DNA of 31,016 bases. It comes from a virus. Under the pieces are notes generated by a model, which saw only the letters and a program-made list of their open reading frames with translations, was not told the DNA's origin and did no database searches. Below, in pieces: positions 30,222-31,016 of this stretch (positions are counted from its first letter, which is position 1; each line of letters begins with the position of its first letter). Made by a program: the position numbers and the translations under genes. The stretch lies in IMG/VR virus record IMGVR_UViG_3300031857_000899, positions 1 through 31,016 of that record; one strand, 5' to 3'.

Positions 30222-31016
30222 CTACGACGTCGGGTCCTCGCTAGACGCGATGATGAAGTCGATGTCTTCGTCCGCGTTGTAGTCGGAGTTACCAGGCATG
30301 TTGTACGCTGTTGTTGAACCCTGCGATAGGAAGTCAGTGACTGTCCAGGAGTTCGCCGTGCACAGTACCGTGCCAGTGTCCGCAGCGGAAGTGATTGTGC
30401 CGCTTGTTGTAGTCGTGTAAGTGAACGTCGTGGTTGTCGGCACAGTTGCAATTGTCCATGTACCTTCGAGCGACGGGTTGCCGTTTGTGCCAGATACTGT
30501 GATCTCGTCACCTACGCGCAAGCCGTGTGCAGTCGAGGTTGTAAGAGTTGCAGTCGAGCCAGTGCGCGCGCTGTTCGAGATGGTCTTGGTGATGTCACCG
30601 TGCCACTCGTAGAAGCCCTTGCGACCAGTCGGCGCCCAAGATGCACGAGCGTAGGAGTACGGACGCTCTGTTGCGACCGGGAACTCCCATCTCTCATCCA
30701 GACCACTTGAGAACGCGGTATTTCCAAGAGCGTAACCTTCAAAGGTGCTTGCCATCATGCCGTTCTCGATGACTCTGTCGCCGGACTGACGAAGACGGCA
30801 GTACGGGAAGACCCAGTGGAAATACGGGAGAGTAGACGCACGCTTGCCATCGGCTACAGCGAACGACCAAACCTCGATGGCGACGCCATTGCCCGCCGGG
30901 TCGTCGCCGACGGCAGGAGCCGCCCAGCCGATGCTCTTGCGGTCCGGTGAAGCGTAGGTGCCCATGTTCTTGCGAAGCAGTAGACCGCCAGACATGAGCT
31001 GCGAAAGCTCCGGATC
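30222..31016 (-). CDS. Probable major tail protein, C-terminal part (5' end outside window)
   Basis: The frame is open through the right edge; codons above the first ATG (30995) read DPELSQL, so the true start probably lies outside. The visible 264 residues include VAIEVWSFAVADGKRAST, YFHWVFPYCRLRQSGDRVIE, NGMMASTFEGYALGN and RPYSYARASWAP, a pattern I associate with actinophage tail tube proteins: an aromatic strand, an ENG turn and an EGxAxxN strand. A shared beta module follows (30366..30590), then a short C-terminal segment. Tail tube proteins often carry such extra surface domains. A capsid protein is the main alternative, since the gene lies before the connector genes, where a capsid gene is more usual. 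Confidence 0.6.
   Translation of the reverse strand, partial: DPELSQLMSGGLLLRKNMGTYASPDRKSIGWAAPAVGDDPAGNGVAIEVWSFAVADGKRASTLPYFHWVFPYCRLRQSGDRVIENGMMASTFEGYALGNTAFSSGLDERWEFPVATERPYSYARASWAPTGRKGFYEWHGDITKTISNSARTGSTATLTTSTAHGLRVGDEITVSGTNGNPSLEGTWTIATVPTTTTFTYTTTTSGTITSAADTGTVLCTANSWTVTDFLSQGSTTAYNMPGNSDYNADEDIDFIIASSEDPTS
30366..30590 (-). repeat. Shared ~70-residue beta module, copy in the probable major tail protein
   Basis: Encodes TKTISNSARTGSTATLTTST, AHGLRVGDEITVSGTNGNPS, then GTWTIATVPTTTTFTYTTTT and DTGTVL. It keeps the AHGLxxGDxxxVSG and VPxxTTFTY landmarks of the other copies. In a tail tube it would be displayed many times along the tail. Confidence 0.7.

Overview
The window is 31 kb of a tailed double-stranded DNA phage genome (siphovirus-like, Caudoviricetes). 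Every gene I can support lies on the minus strand, so transcription runs from right to left. Genes are tightly packed: ATGA, GTGA, TTGA or TAATG overlaps are common and no gap exceeds about 105 bp, so no stretch of more than 300 bases lacks a gene. There are no tRNA or rRNA genes, CRISPR arrays, insertion sequences, integrase or lysis genes. The long tape-measure gene, the Dit/hub/fibre order and the style of the tail proteins suggest a virus of an actinobacterium, perhaps an aquatic one given the moderate GC by eye. That host call is inference.

Right part (31016 down to 12631), virion genes in transcription order: the C-terminal part of a probable major tail protein; a head-tail adaptor with an added beta module; a probable tail terminator; an HK97-gp10-like tail completion protein; a tail assembly chaperone pair (G and its -1 frame extension G-T); a 1480-residue tape measure with tandem 41-residue Trp-rich repeats; a repetitive fibre; a fibronectin-III/glycine-rich adhesin-like protein; an unknown 374-residue tail-region protein; a Dit-like protein; a hub-like minor tail protein; and a fibre with a C-terminal S74 intramolecular chaperone.

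Left part (12560 down to 1), replication and nucleotide metabolism: an unknown 156-residue protein; a P-loop nucleotide kinase fused to a uracil-DNA-glycosylase-like domain; a thymidylate-synthase-family enzyme with the Asp signature of dCMP hydroxymethylases; a small acidic protein; a dCMP deaminase; a family A DNA polymerase with 3'-5' exonuclease; a RuvC-like resolvase; an SNF2-type helicase; a Cas4/RecB-like nuclease; a Sak4-like RecA-fold ATPase; an ssDNA-binding protein with an Ala-Pro tail; two paralogous GT-B-like glycosyltransferases; an all-alpha dUTPase/dCTPase-like NTP pyrophosphatase; a small SH3-like protein; and the first codons of a further gene.

The enzymes resemble in kind the T4 toolkit for glucosyl-hydroxymethylcytosine DNA: a dCTPase/dUTPase relative, a dCMP-hydroxymethylase-like protein, a dNMP kinase and sugar transferases. 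A plausible reading is that this phage builds a modified, possibly glycosylated cytosine, with the UDG-like fusion as an undescribed accessory. A second theme is a roughly 70-residue beta module placed in four different structural proteins. Five intergenic or stop-codon positions carry an extended -10-like TGATA element that may drive the transcription units.
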